Assembly: GCA_963716925.1 (NCBI GenBank)
Contig: CAVQUX010000025.1
Location: forward strand, 372,001 to 436,000
Direction: 5' to 3'
Source: DAISKN01 sp963716925
Lineage (GTDB): Bacteria; Acidobacteriota; Vicinamibacteria; Marinacidobacterales; SMYC01
DNA length: 64,000 nucleotides
A program made the position numbers and the translations under genes. Shown here piece by piece: positions 9,046 through 18,240 of the stretch. Under the pieces are notes generated by a model. That model made no database searches. It was not told the DNA's origin and was given only the letters and a program-made list of their open reading frames with translations. Numbering within the stretch: position 1 is the first letter of the stretch; the number at the start of each line of letters is the position of its first letter.

Positions 9046-10062
9046 TCAGGCGCGAACGAACTCGGCGAAGTACTCGTCGACCGGAACCCGCCGCTTCGTC
9101 AGCCCGTCCTCGAAGGCGGCCTGACAGAACACGTCGATCTGCGCGCGGTTCTTCTCGAGTCCATGGGCGAAGTGCTCGCGTCCCATGACGAGGTCCGTCT
9201 CCTCGACCTCGGCCATGAGCCACGGAGAAGCGTAGGGGAAGAGGTGCTGGTTCGCCTGGAATCTCGCTTCGCATTCGTCGAAGGCGGCGACGAGACGTCC
9301 ACCCAAGGAGGGGTCCCGCTCCCATACCTCCTTGCGCAGCACGATCACGTGCTGCGGCGGGTAGCAGCGCGTCCGCTCGAAGTAGCTCTTCTCCACCGTT
9401 CGAAAGTCGGGAACGAGCCGCGCGATTGGACCGTCGACGGGGTGGTACTTCTTCAGGGGAATGGGGGCGAAGACGGCGTCGATCTCCCCCGCGAGAAGGA
9501 GATCGGAAAGGGACCGGCTTTCGGGAGCGTCCTGCACGTAAGCGGGGTACGGCGCCAGGAAGCCGACTCTTCCGGGCGCGTCGGCGCCGCCCACGACCCA
9601 CGCCATCTTCGCGGGATCCTGACCGAGATGTCGCAGGAGGTGTCGATACCAGACCGCCCCGCTCGCCGCCCAGCTGTAGATCCCCGCGCGCCGGCCGCTC
9701 AAGTTCGTGGGAGTCAAAGAGTCGTTCTTCCTGACGTAGATGTCGCGCGCGGTGAAGTTGCGCAGGGGGAACACCGGCACCGCGACCAGGGAGCGGTCGC
9801 CCCGGTCCACGCGGAGGAGGTGCTGCAGCATCGATGCCTCTCCGCCGCTGACCTCGGGATCCGACGCCGCGCGCCGCAGCATCTCGTTTCGTTCTCCCCG
9901 AAGCCACGTGAGGTCGAGGTCCTTCGGGCGGAAGTCGCCGGTCGCGAGCGGAGTGAACCGAAGGTAGTCGGCGCAGGCGAGGGTCAGCTTCGGCGTTGCG
10001 GCGGCGGCTGTACCGGCGAGGGCGGTCCATCCGGCGGTCTCGAGGAAGGTCCGTCGATTCAT
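9046..10062 (-). CDS. Tat-exported substrate-binding-like protein (4,5-dihydroxyphthalate decarboxylase-like)
   Basis: A 338-residue protein whose N terminus MNRRTFLETAGWTALAGTAAA is a twin-arginine leader. The mature part has the periplasmic-binding-protein fold pattern of the dihydroxyphthalate decarboxylase/NMT1-like group: LTLACADYLRFTPLATG, EASMLQHLLR, VPVFPLRNF and the hinge ARDIYVRKND followed by PTNLSGRRAGIYSW. Such proteins either bind small aromatic ligands or decarboxylate them; no transporter genes sit nearby, which weakens an ABC role. The ATG follows a good ribosome site (GGAGG about 10 nt upstream). It converges with the mutarotase-like gene (10 nt between stops) and is divergent from the spermidine synthase fusion. 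Confidence 0.8.
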   Translation of the reverse strand: MNRRTFLETAGWTALAGTAAAATPKLTLACADYLRFTPLATGDFRPKDLDLTWLRGERNEMLRRAASDPEVSGGEASMLQHLLRVDRGDRSLVAVPVFPLRNFTARDIYVRKNDSLTPTNLSGRRAGIYSWAASGAVWYRHLLRHLGQDPAKMAWVVGGADAPGRVGFLAPYPAYVQDAPESRSLSDLLLAGEIDAVFAPIPLKKYHPVDGPIARLVPDFRTVEKSYFERTRCYPPQHVIVLRKEVWERDPSLGGRLVAAFDECEARFQANQHLFPYASPWLMAEVEETDLVMGREHFAHGLEKNRAQIDVFCQAAFEDGLTKRRVPVDEYFAEFVRA

Positions 10063-10124
10063 CTCGTGCCTCCAGCGGGTGAAGTCTACCTCCTCCCGGC
10101 TTGGGATACGATGGAGCGAGTCCG

Positions 10125-13100
10125 GTGCCTCGACGCCTTTCTCGAAGCCGCCTTTCCCTCGCGCTCTCGCTTCTTTTCTCGGGCGCCGCCGCGCTCGTCT
10201 ACCAGGTGGTCTGGGTCCGGCAGCTCACGACCGTTCTCGGCACGACTCTCGAAGCGGTCTCGATCGTCCTCGGCGTCTTCATGCTGGGTCTCGGACTCGG
10301 AGGGGCCGTCGCCGCGCGCTTCATCGATCGGATGCGGGCGGCGGTTCTTCCCCGCGCCTATGCGGGGCTGGAGATCGGAATCGCGGCGTTCGCGCTCGGA
10401 TTCCCGTCCCTCGTCTCCGGTTTCACACCGCACCTCCGCCTCGTTCCCGCGATCCTTCTCGTCGTTCCCGCCACCCTGATGGGGGCGACGCTCCCGACGG
10501 CGGTCGCGCTCTGGCAGCGCTCGGACCGCGCGTCGAACGGGGCCGGCCGCTCCGCTGGAGTCCTCTACGCATTCAATACCGCCGGGGCCGTCGCCGGGAG
10601 CCTCGCGACCGGGCTCTTCCTCCTTCCCTGGGCCGGGATGAGGCTCACCACGTTCGGCGCGGCATCCTTGAACGTCCTCGCGGGCACGTTGGTGGCCGTG
10701 GGCATCCGCGGACTCGTCGACCCGCAGGATATCGCGAGCCCGCGCGCCCGATTCACGAACGCGGCCCGAATCGCCCTCGCCGTCGCGGCCCTCTCCGGTT
10801 TCGGAGCCCTGGTGAGCGAAGTGGCCTGGACGAGGAGCCTCGTTCTGCTGATCGGACCCACGAGCTACGGGTTCGCCTTCGTCGTGAGCTCGGTCATTCT
10901 CGGGCTCGCGCTCGGAAGCGCCGCGGGAGCGAGGTGGATTCGGCCCGTCGCCTGGGCTCAGATGGGAGCGGCGCTTTCGTCTCTCGCCCTCATCACGATA
11001 CTCGGGCATCTCTCGCTTCCCGTGGGCCATGTGGTGCACCGGCACGCGGACGACATGGTCGCGCTTCTCGGAATCGAGCTCGCCGCCGTAGCCGCCCTCC
11101 TTCTTCCCGCGAGCTTCTTCTTCGGAGCGACGTTTCCGCTCGTCGTCGGGATGGTGGCGCGCGGCGGGGCCGCGCCGGCCGAAGCGACCGGCGCGACTCT
11201 CGCCTGGAATACCGCGGGAGCTCTCAGCGGCTCGCTCGCCGCCGGATTCGTCCTCATTCCTCACCTCGGCGCGGAAGGAGCGCTCTACGCGGCTTTCGGC
11301 GTGCACCTGTTCGCGGCCGGACTCGCTCTCTCCCCCAAGCCCCTCGTTCCCGCGCTCGCGGCGCTCGGCCTCGCCGCCGCGGCCCCATCCGTCCTTCCTC
11401 GATGGGACCGGGAGCTCCTGACCGGAGGGCTCTACAAATACGCCGCTTATCTCGAGCCCGGCGAGTTTCTCGACTTCCTACGTCAAGGGGATCTCCTCTT
11501 CTACCGGGAGGACGAGGTAGCGACCGTCACCGTGAGGAAAGTCGCCTCGAAACTCTCTCTCGCCATCGACGGCAAGGTGGACGCGACGAACGCGGCCGAC
11601 ATGATGACCCAGAGGCTCCTGGCGCACGTTCCCCTGCTGCTCCACGAAGCGCCGAAGAACGTTCTCGTCATCGGCCTCGGAAGCGGGGTCACCGCGGGCT
11701 CGGCCTTGACCCACCCCATCGAGCGGCTCGTCGCCGTCGAGATTTCGGAAGCCGTCGCCGAAGCGTCGAGTTTCTTCGACGAGGTCAACCACCGGCCATC
11801 GGCCGATCCGAGGTTTCGTCTCGTCGTCGGCGACGGTCGTAACCACCTGCTCGGTTCCCGGGAGCCGTACGACGTCATCATCTCCGAGCCCTCGAATCCC
11901 TGGATGGCGGGAGTCTCGGGACTCTTCACCCGGGAGTTCTTCGAGCTCGCCCGGGAACGGCTCGCGCCCGGGGGGCTCTTCTGCCAGTGGGCCCACATCT
12001 ACAACCTGAGCGAGGGGGACCTCCGGACGATCGTGTCGAGCTTCACGGACGCCTTCGATAGCACCGCCCTCTTCTTGCTGAGCGAGAGCGACGTTCTGCT
12101 GGTCGGGGCCCGCGATCGGTTGCCTCTGGTGAGCGCGTCCGAGGTCGAGGCGAGAATCCGCGGCGATCGGCTGCGAGAGGACTTACTCGAGGCCGGCGTC
12201 CAACGAATCGATGGCCTGCGAGCGCTCCTCCTCGCCTCGACCCCTCCCCTCTCCGAGTGGGCGCGGGAGGCCGAGCGGCACACCGACGACCGGCCCGTCC
12301 TGGAGCTCCGGGCCGCGCGAACCCTCCATCAGGACACCAGCCGGACGAACCGCCAGGCGATCGCCGCAATCGGCATCGGCGAGAGGGTCCTCGACGCCGC
12401 GCTCGCTCTCTACCCCGACGACTCCCTCGCACGGGCCCTGGCGCTCGAGCAGGCCGAGAGCTTCGAGTGGGCGCTCGAGCTCCTCGAAGAAGCGGTCGAG
12501 CGGGATTCCCGGCGGGAGATCGTGGACGCGCTCGTCCGCTGCGCTCTAAGGACGCGCCGGGTCGAGGCGGCCGAGAGGGTTCTGCAGAAGATTGCGTCGG
12601 GAGCGGACTCCTCGAACGCTCTCCTGGGGCTCGGCGCTCTGTACCGTGGGCTCGGCCGGCTGGACGAAGCTATGGGCATCGCGGAGGAGGGAACGCTTCT
12701 CCTCCCGGGCAACCGCGGTTTCCCGCTTCTCGGCGCTGAAGTCTCGGCCGATCGGGGAGATCCGGCGGGGATGTCGCGGTTCGCCGACGTCCTTCTTTCC
12801 GTCGACCCGTCGGATGCGGTGGGCGCGGCGCTTCTCGCGGAAGCCCGGCTTCGCGCGGGAGATCTCGACCGGGCCGCGCGGGAAGCGGCATCGATCCTCG
12901 CGGTCCATCCGGGCGAGACCCGCGCGCTCCAGGTGCATGCCGTCGCACATGCGGAGCTGGGCAACCGCAACCTCGCGCGAGAGTCGTTCGAGAAGCTTCT
13001 CGAGATGGAGCCGGAAGACTGGATCCAGCTCGGAAACCTCGGAAAGCTGGAGCTCGCCGCCGGAAACCCGGGACGGGCCGCGGAGCTCTTCGAGCGCTCG

Positions 13101-13220
13101 GTGGACCTGAATCCGCGGAACCTGGAGGGCTACCGGGGTCTGGAGGATTCCGCGGAGCGCATCGGCGACGTGGTTCGACTCGAGAGAGCGAGGGCGATGA
13201 TCCGGTTCCTTACGAAGTAA
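10125..13220 (+). CDS. Fused MFS-like membrane domain, spermidine synthase domain and TPR repeats
   Basis: About 1031 residues from the GTG at 10125, chosen because GGAGCGAG sits just upstream (an in-frame TTG at 10101 would add eight residues). Residues 10-420 are strongly hydrophobic with about a dozen membrane helices and SGAAALVYQVVWVRQL at the first helix, typical of acidobacterial fused spermidine synthases. Residues about 430-690 form the class I methyltransferase-like aminopropyltransferase domain, with the nucleotide-binding VLVIGLGSGVTAGSAL and the SEPSNPWMAGVSGLFTREFF segment. The remainder is TPR-like helical repeats. The substrate is unknown and polyamine synthesis is not assured. 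The architecture suggests a membrane-bound S-adenosyl enzyme with a protein-binding tail. Confidence 0.9.
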   Translation: MPRRLSRSRLSLALSLLFSGAAALVYQVVWVRQLTTVLGTTLEAVSIVLGVFMLGLGLGGAVAARFIDRMRAAVLPRAYAGLEIGIAAFALGFPSLVSGFTPHLRLVPAILLVVPATLMGATLPTAVALWQRSDRASNGAGRSAGVLYAFNTAGAVAGSLATGLFLLPWAGMRLTTFGAASLNVLAGTLVAVGIRGLVDPQDIASPRARFTNAARIALAVAALSGFGALVSEVAWTRSLVLLIGPTSYGFAFVVSSVILGLALGSAAGARWIRPVAWAQMGAALSSLALITILGHLSLPVGHVVHRHADDMVALLGIELAAVAALLLPASFFFGATFPLVVGMVARGGAAPAEATGATLAWNTAGALSGSLAAGFVLIPHLGAEGALYAAFGVHLFAAGLALSPKPLVPALAALGLAAAAPSVLPRWDRELLTGGLYKYAAYLEPGEFLDFLRQGDLLFYREDEVATVTVRKVASKLSLAIDGKVDATNAADMMTQRLLAHVPLLLHEAPKNVLVIGLGSGVTAGSALTHPIERLVAVEISEAVAEASSFFDEVNHRPSADPRFRLVVGDGRNHLLGSREPYDVIISEPSNPWMAGVSGLFTREFFELARERLAPGGLFCQWAHIYNLSEGDLRTIVSSFTDAFDSTALFLLSESDVLLVGARDRLPLVSASEVEARIRGDRLREDLLEAGVQRIDGLRALLLASTPPLSEWAREAERHTDDRPVLELRAARTLHQDTSRTNRQAIAAIGIGERVLDAALALYPDDSLARALALEQAESFEWALELLEEAVERDSRREIVDALVRCALRTRRVEAAERVLQKIASGADSSNALLGLGALYRGLGRLDEAMGIAEEGTLLLPGNRGFPLLGAEVSADRGDPAGMSRFADVLLSVDPSDAVGAALLAEARLRAGDLDRAAREAASILAVHPGETRALQVHAVAHAELGNRNLARESFEKLLEMEPEDWIQLGNLGKLELAAGNPGRAAELFERSVDLNPRNLEGYRGLEDSAERIGDVVRLERARAMIRFLTK

Positions 13221-13408
13221 TCCAACTCGATGGATTCGCGATCCGATCCGGTGGATGAACTTTGGATGCATGGGCCTCGCTCGCATTTGCAACCCAACAC
13301 GAAATATAGATTTATTCTCCTGGAAGGGCGGCAAACCCTTTGGAAAATTGAGGCATGACAATTGCTAAGCCGTAGGCAGTACTCTGATCCGCAGGAGGGA
13401 TCCGTATT

Positions 13409-16311
13409 ATGAAGAGGTCCGGCAGGTTTTTGACTTGCCTGTTCGTCGCTCTGGCGGTTGCCGCAGGCACCGCCGGTGCCCAGGAGCTTCGCGGCCGCAT
13501 CGACGGAGCGGTGACGGACAACACGGGAGGAGTTCTCCCCGGTGTAACCGTCACCGTCTCGGGTCCGGCTCTCATCCAACCTCAGGTCACCGTAACCGGG
13601 GCCGATGGCGGCTACCGGTTCCCGGCGCTTCCCACGGGCGTCTACACGCTGGTGTTCGAGCTTCCCGGGTTTCAAACGGTTCGCCGTGAGGAGATCCGAG
13701 TCGGTCTGGCCACGACCGTCACCATCAACACCCAGATGCCCCTCGCCGGCGTCGAAGAGACGCTGACGATCACGGGAGAATCGCCGGTGGTGGACGTGAA
13801 GAACACCAACGTCGGCACCAGCTTCACCAAGGAGCTGATGCAGGACATCCCGAACGCGCGCGACATCTGGGCAGCGATGGCGCAAGCGCCCGGCTTTCAC
13901 ATGACCTCGTATGACGTGGGAGGCTCACACACCGGGACGCAGACCGGCTTCCAGACATACGGTTTCGAGGGGCAGAACAAGACGCTCCTCGAGGGCATCA
14001 ACGTCACCGAAGGGCAGGACGCGAACGCCGGCTACTTCGACTTCGGGAGCTTCGAGGAGTTCGCGGTCGGCGGCGCCGGCAACATGGGCGAGCAGACCGG
14101 TCCCGGCGCGTTTCTGAACCTCACGGTGAAATCCGGGGGCGACCAGTTCTCGGCGAGCGTGTACTACGACTATGAGAACGACAATACCGTCGGAGACAAC
14201 GTCCCCGACGAGTTCCAGACGGGTGGAGGGACCGACTCGGACGGGTACAGGGCGCCCGCGGGTGGTCTCTCCGCCGGAAACCCCATCACCAAGCAGTACG
14301 ACTTCAACGTGAACGGCGGAGGCCCGATCGTGAAGGGCAAGGCCTGGTTCTTCGGAAGCTACCGCGACAACAACCAATACAAGATCATCCTGGGGCTTCC
14401 CGATACGGCGCAGAGTCAGCTCGTCAACTACACGTTGAAAGGCACCTACCAGCTCAACTCTCGAAACCAGATCATCGGGTTCTTCAACCAGAGGTCGAAG
14501 CTCCAGCCGCTCCGGAACCTGTCGCTCGCGGTCCCGGCAGAAACCGCCTGGTTTCAGGACTCGAAGAACCGGCCCTGGAAGGTCGAGTGGACGGGCACTC
14601 CATCGAACGAGCTTTTCCTGGATTTCCAGTTCGCTCACTGGGGGAACTACTTCCCGCTGTTCCCGAGCTCCACGCAAGTCCGAATCCACGGAGGGCGTGC
14701 CCATCGGCCGCATCGACGTCGGCACCAATCAGTACTCGGGTGCGCAGTCGTACTATCAGGACCGCACGACGCTCAAACCTCAGTTCTCGGGAAGCGTCTC
14801 CTACTTCAAGGACGACCTCGCCGGAAGCCACAATTTCAAGTTCGGAACCGAGATCCAGAACGAGCGCAGGCAGTTCCTCCGGTTCCAGCCGGGCAACGTC
14901 TGGTACCGCGATCGCAACGGCGCTCCCGAAGAGGTCTGGATCTACAACACACCCAACGAGGGAATCGACGACACCTTCGGAACCGCGTTCTACGCGCAGG
15001 ATTCCTGGACGGTCAACAATCGACTCACCTTGAACCTCGGAGTGCGATTCGATCGCTATGCGATCAGCTATCCCGGGCAGAGCTTCACTCCGGAGCAGAG
15101 TGATTTCTTCAACCCCGTGACCACGGAGCAGACGGACATCTCGACGCTCACCTCACTCGGACCTCGGCTCGGCTTCGCCTACGACCTCACGGGCGAGGGA
15201 AAGACGGTAGTCAAGGGATTCTGGGGGCGCTTCTATTTCAACCCGTCGACGGACATCGGTTCGCTCGAGAACCCCGTCGGGGAGGCGGAACGGGTTTATC
15301 GATTCAACGACCTGAACGGAAACCTCGTGCTCGATCCGGGAGCGGACGGCTCCCTCGCGACGTCCCCCGAGCTCGGTGCCTTCCTGAGAACCCGAGGAGG
15401 CGCGGGTTTCGTGCGCGTGGACCGGAACCTCGAGCCCGCATACGGCGACGAGCTGTCATTCCACGTGGAGCACGAGCTGCAGCAGAATTTTTCGCTGCGC
15501 GGCTCGTATGTCTACAAGAACCGCCGCAACGGCTGGGGAGAGGTGGACCTCGCTCGATATGACGAGTATTCGATTCCATTCCGGTACAACGACATCGGCG
15601 CCGACAACGTCGCCGGGAGCGGAGACGAGCAGGTCATCGACCTCTTCGACCGCGTGGCGGGGCTGCCCAGCGACCGGACGCTGACCAATCCCGGCAACGT
15701 CGAGGGAATGCCGGACAATGCGGGCGACTACCACACGTTCGAGGTGGGAGTGAACAAGCGCTTCAGCGACAAGTGGCTGCTTCTGACCTCCTTCGAACAT
15801 ACCTGGCTCACCGACTGGCGGCGGGCGGCGAGCTCCACCAGCACCCTGGGCGTCCTCCGCGCGGTGCAGGCGACACCCGCTCTCACCAACTGGGTGTGGC
15901 GCCCCAACATGCGATACCTGGGCGATGGGGAAACGAGTTCTGGAACTACAAGCTCGTCGGCCGATACATCTTCCCGTACGAGATCGGCGTCAGCGCCTCC
16001 TACAAGCTCCAGAGCGGCTACAACTTCCCCCGCGAGCTCAGCGTCGAACCTCCCGAATGCGGGGGCGGAGCTGATTCCCGCCGAGTCCTTCGACGAAAAC
16101 CGCGCGCCCAACGTCGGGATCTTCGACGTTCGCGTCGAGAAATCCTTCTCGCTCGGACGGCCCGGACGAATCACCGGCATGCTGGACATGTTCAATCTGA
16201 CGAACTCCGATGGTCACGAACGCCCGGACACGTTCGGGAAGCCGTTATCTGGAGGTCATCTCGCTTCTGGATCCGCGGACGATCCGGTTCGGAATTCGCT
16301 GGGAGTTCTAG
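13409..16311 (+). CDS. TonB-dependent receptor with carboxypeptidase regulatory-like domain, frameshifted
   Basis: From the ATG at 13409 (ribosome site AGGAGGG 10 nt before) the protein has a signal peptide ending GAQE, a carboxypeptidase-regulatory-like domain (GAVTDNTGGVLPGVTVTV, about residues 25-110), a plug domain and an outer membrane barrel. Shifts of frame occur near 14690, 15930, 16050 and 16220, but reading resumes each time (for example VPIGRIDVGTNQYSG, then NEFWNYKLVGRYIFPYE, then FDENRAPNVGIFDVRVEKSF). The last strand ends LLDPRTIRFGIRWEF with a terminal Phe, as needed for barrel assembly, and stop at 16309-16311. Intact length would be about 967 residues. Likely role: uptake of large substrates such as oligosaccharides or peptides. 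The even preservation suggests sequence errors rather than a dead gene. Confidence 0.85.
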
Positions 16312-16340
16312 AGTCCGGAGCAGTTCTTTCGAGCTAGACG

Positions 16341-16380
16341 AAAAAACCCCCGGGGGCCGTCCCCCGGGGGTTTTGTTTTT
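16341..16380. terminator. Strong bidirectional intrinsic terminator
   Basis: A run of A, then CCCCCGGGGG, a CCGT loop, CCCCCGGGGG and TTTTGTTTTT form a near-perfect GC hairpin with A and T tracts on both sides. It lies between the convergent ends of the TonB-dependent receptor (stop 16311) and the NHL protein (stop 16397), so it can terminate both transcripts. Confidence 0.95.
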
Positions 16381-16396
16381 CCGGGACTCGCGATTC

Positions 16397-17539
16397 CTAG
16401 TTCGTGGTCGAGGCCTTCATCGGCACTCCCACCAGGAGCGCCGGGTTCACGCCCTTCTTCGGCCGGAACTTCTGGGGCCGGCCGACGTGCACGTCGGCGG
16501 TGTAGAGGTTGCCTTCGCTGTCGACGCTGAACTGGTGCACCCCCCAGAACCCGCCGGGCATCGCCCCGAAGGTCCCCCAGGACGAGAGGAGCTTCCCGTT
16601 GAGGTCGAACTTGGTGAACTTCGAAGTCCGGCCGTCCGAGATCGAGAGGTGCTGGTCGTCGGACATGAAGATGTAGTACGGACGGGGCACGCCCGGCCAG
16701 ACGTCGAGGAACTTCCCGTTCTCGTCGAAGACCTGGATGCGCGAGTTGGCGCGGTCGGCGACGTACACCCGCCGCTCTCTGTCGATGGCGATGGAATGAA
16801 CCGTGTTCATGTAGCTGGGGCGCGTCTCGTGCGGCGGGTTTCCCTTCTGGCCCCAGGTCAGGAGGAACTTCCCGTTCTTGTCGAACTTGACGACCCGTGT
16901 ATTGACGTAGCCGTCGCTCACGAAGAACGTTCCGTCGGGAAGCCAGGCGATGTCCGTCGGCCGCGCGAAGTGCTTCTCGTCATTGCCCGGCACCTTGAAC
17001 TCACCGAGGGTCATGACGATCTTCTTTCCGTCGTTGGTGATCTTCCAGAGCTGTTGCGACCCGTCGTCCACCAGCCAGACGTGGCGCTCGGCATCGTAGG
17101 GATTGATGAGGACCTTGTGCGGCCGGACGAACATGTGGTTGTACTGTTCCCAGGATTCGATCTTCTTGCCGTCCTTGTCGACGATGAATAGGACGTTGTC
17201 CCATCGGGGCCGGCGTTTCGGGTCCTCCTGCGACAGGTCGTAACCCGAAGCGTTCCGGCTCGGCACCAGGCTGTCCTCTTCACCCCACGTCCCGTCTTTC
17301 AGCTCGGGAAGACATCCGCGCTGGAAGATGAAGACGCGATTGGGACTCTCCGCGAAAATACCTCCGGTCGAGCCCACTTGATAGCCAGCACCGCAAGGGT
17401 TCTGGGGCCAGTTCGGAACCAGCTCGTAGGGACCGGTAACGTCGCCTCCCCCTTTCTCCTGGGCCATGCCGGCGGCCGCCACGCCCGTAAACAGAACCAG
17501 AGCGGCTATGACCGCCCGCTTTCGAAGCACATCGATCAT
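16397..17539 (-). CDS. Secreted NHL-repeat six-bladed beta-propeller protein
   Basis: A 380-residue protein from the ATG at 17539, picked because AAGGGGGAACCG immediately precedes it and the signal peptide (MIDVLRKRAVIAALVLFTG, cleaved near GMAQE) starts there. The mature part carries NHL-type blades: RPTDIAWLPDGTFFVSDGY, TVHSIAIDRERRVYVADRAN and GVHQFSVDSEGNLYTADVHV, each with the DG/DR-x-V/YVAD turn. It resembles peptidyl-amidoglycolate-lyase-like propellers seen in acidobacteria, but no lyase active site can be claimed. It is monocistronic, convergent with the TonB receptor and separated from it by the shared terminator. Confidence 0.85.
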   Translation of the reverse strand: MIDVLRKRAVIAALVLFTGVAAAGMAQEKGGGDVTGPYELVPNWPQNPCGAGYQVGSTGGIFAESPNRVFIFQRGCLPELKDGTWGEEDSLVPSRNASGYDLSQEDPKRRPRWDNVLFIVDKDGKKIESWEQYNHMFVRPHKVLINPYDAERHVWLVDDGSQQLWKITNDGKKIVMTLGEFKVPGNDEKHFARPTDIAWLPDGTFFVSDGYVNTRVVKFDKNGKFLLTWGQKGNPPHETRPSYMNTVHSIAIDRERRVYVADRANSRIQVFDENGKFLDVWPGVPRPYYIFMSDDQHLSISDGRTSKFTKFDLNGKLLSSWGTFGAMPGGFWGVHQFSVDSEGNLYTADVHVGRPQKFRPKKGVNPALLVGVPMKASTTN

Positions 17540-17647
17540 CGGTTCCCCCTTGTAGTCGAAAGCCCGAAGTATAAGAAGAAAGGGGCGGACCAATTGTCAG
17601 GAGTTGTCCGCTTTCCCGACCGATGCATCTGGGTTAGATTCGACCTC

Positions 17648-18191
17648 GTGAACGTCTCTGGAATCAGCGTCTGGCTGCTGCTCGCCGTTCTCGCCCCGGC
17701 TCAGACCACGGCGCCGGCGCCCGATCGTTTTCAGCCTTTCCGCGTCTTCCTCGGAGCCTGGGAGGGAGAGGGCGCAGGGAAGCCCGGTAAGAGCCAGGTG
17801 AGCCGCGAGTACACGCTCGTTCTCGATGGGCGGTTCATCGAAGTCCGCAACCGGTCGCTCTACGCCCCGCAGGAGGGAAGTCCTGGCGAAGACCACCGGG
17901 ACGTCGGCTACCTCAGCTTCGATTCGGGCGCGCGGAAAACACGTGCTGCGCCAGTTCCATGTCGAGGGCTTCGTGAACCAGTACGTCCACGAGTCGACGA
18001 GCGAGGACGGCAAGACCATCGTCTTCGTCACCGAAGCGATCGAGAACATCCCTCCCGGCTGGCGGGCCCGCGAGACCTACGTCCTCTCCGGCCACGACGA
18101 GCTCGTGGAGCGCTTCGAGCTGGCGGAGCCGGGCAAGGACTTCGAGCTGTATACGGAGAATCGCCTGCGCCGCGTCGCTCCCGGGCGGTAG
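17648..18191 (+). CDS. Small secreted beta-barrel (lipocalin/nitrobindin-like) protein, one frameshift
   Basis: Starts with GTG at 17648 and a signal peptide (ISVWLLLAVLAPAQT). The sequence FRVFLGAWEGEGAGKPGKSQVSREYTLVL matches the first strands of the small calycin-like domains (DUF1579/THAP4-like) in which GxWxGxG opens the barrel. At about 17935-17940 the frame shifts at an AAAA run (SFDSGARK in one frame, HVLRQFHVEGFVNQYVHES in the next); after it the barrel continues to the stop at 18191. Intact length about 180 residues. A one-base homopolymer error would explain it. It is transcribed toward the S15 hydrolase, 50 nt upstream of it. Confidence 0.65.
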
Positions 18192-18240
18192 CCTGGCCGC
18201 GGGACGTGGAGTCCCGTTTCCGATGTATCCTTCCGCCGCC

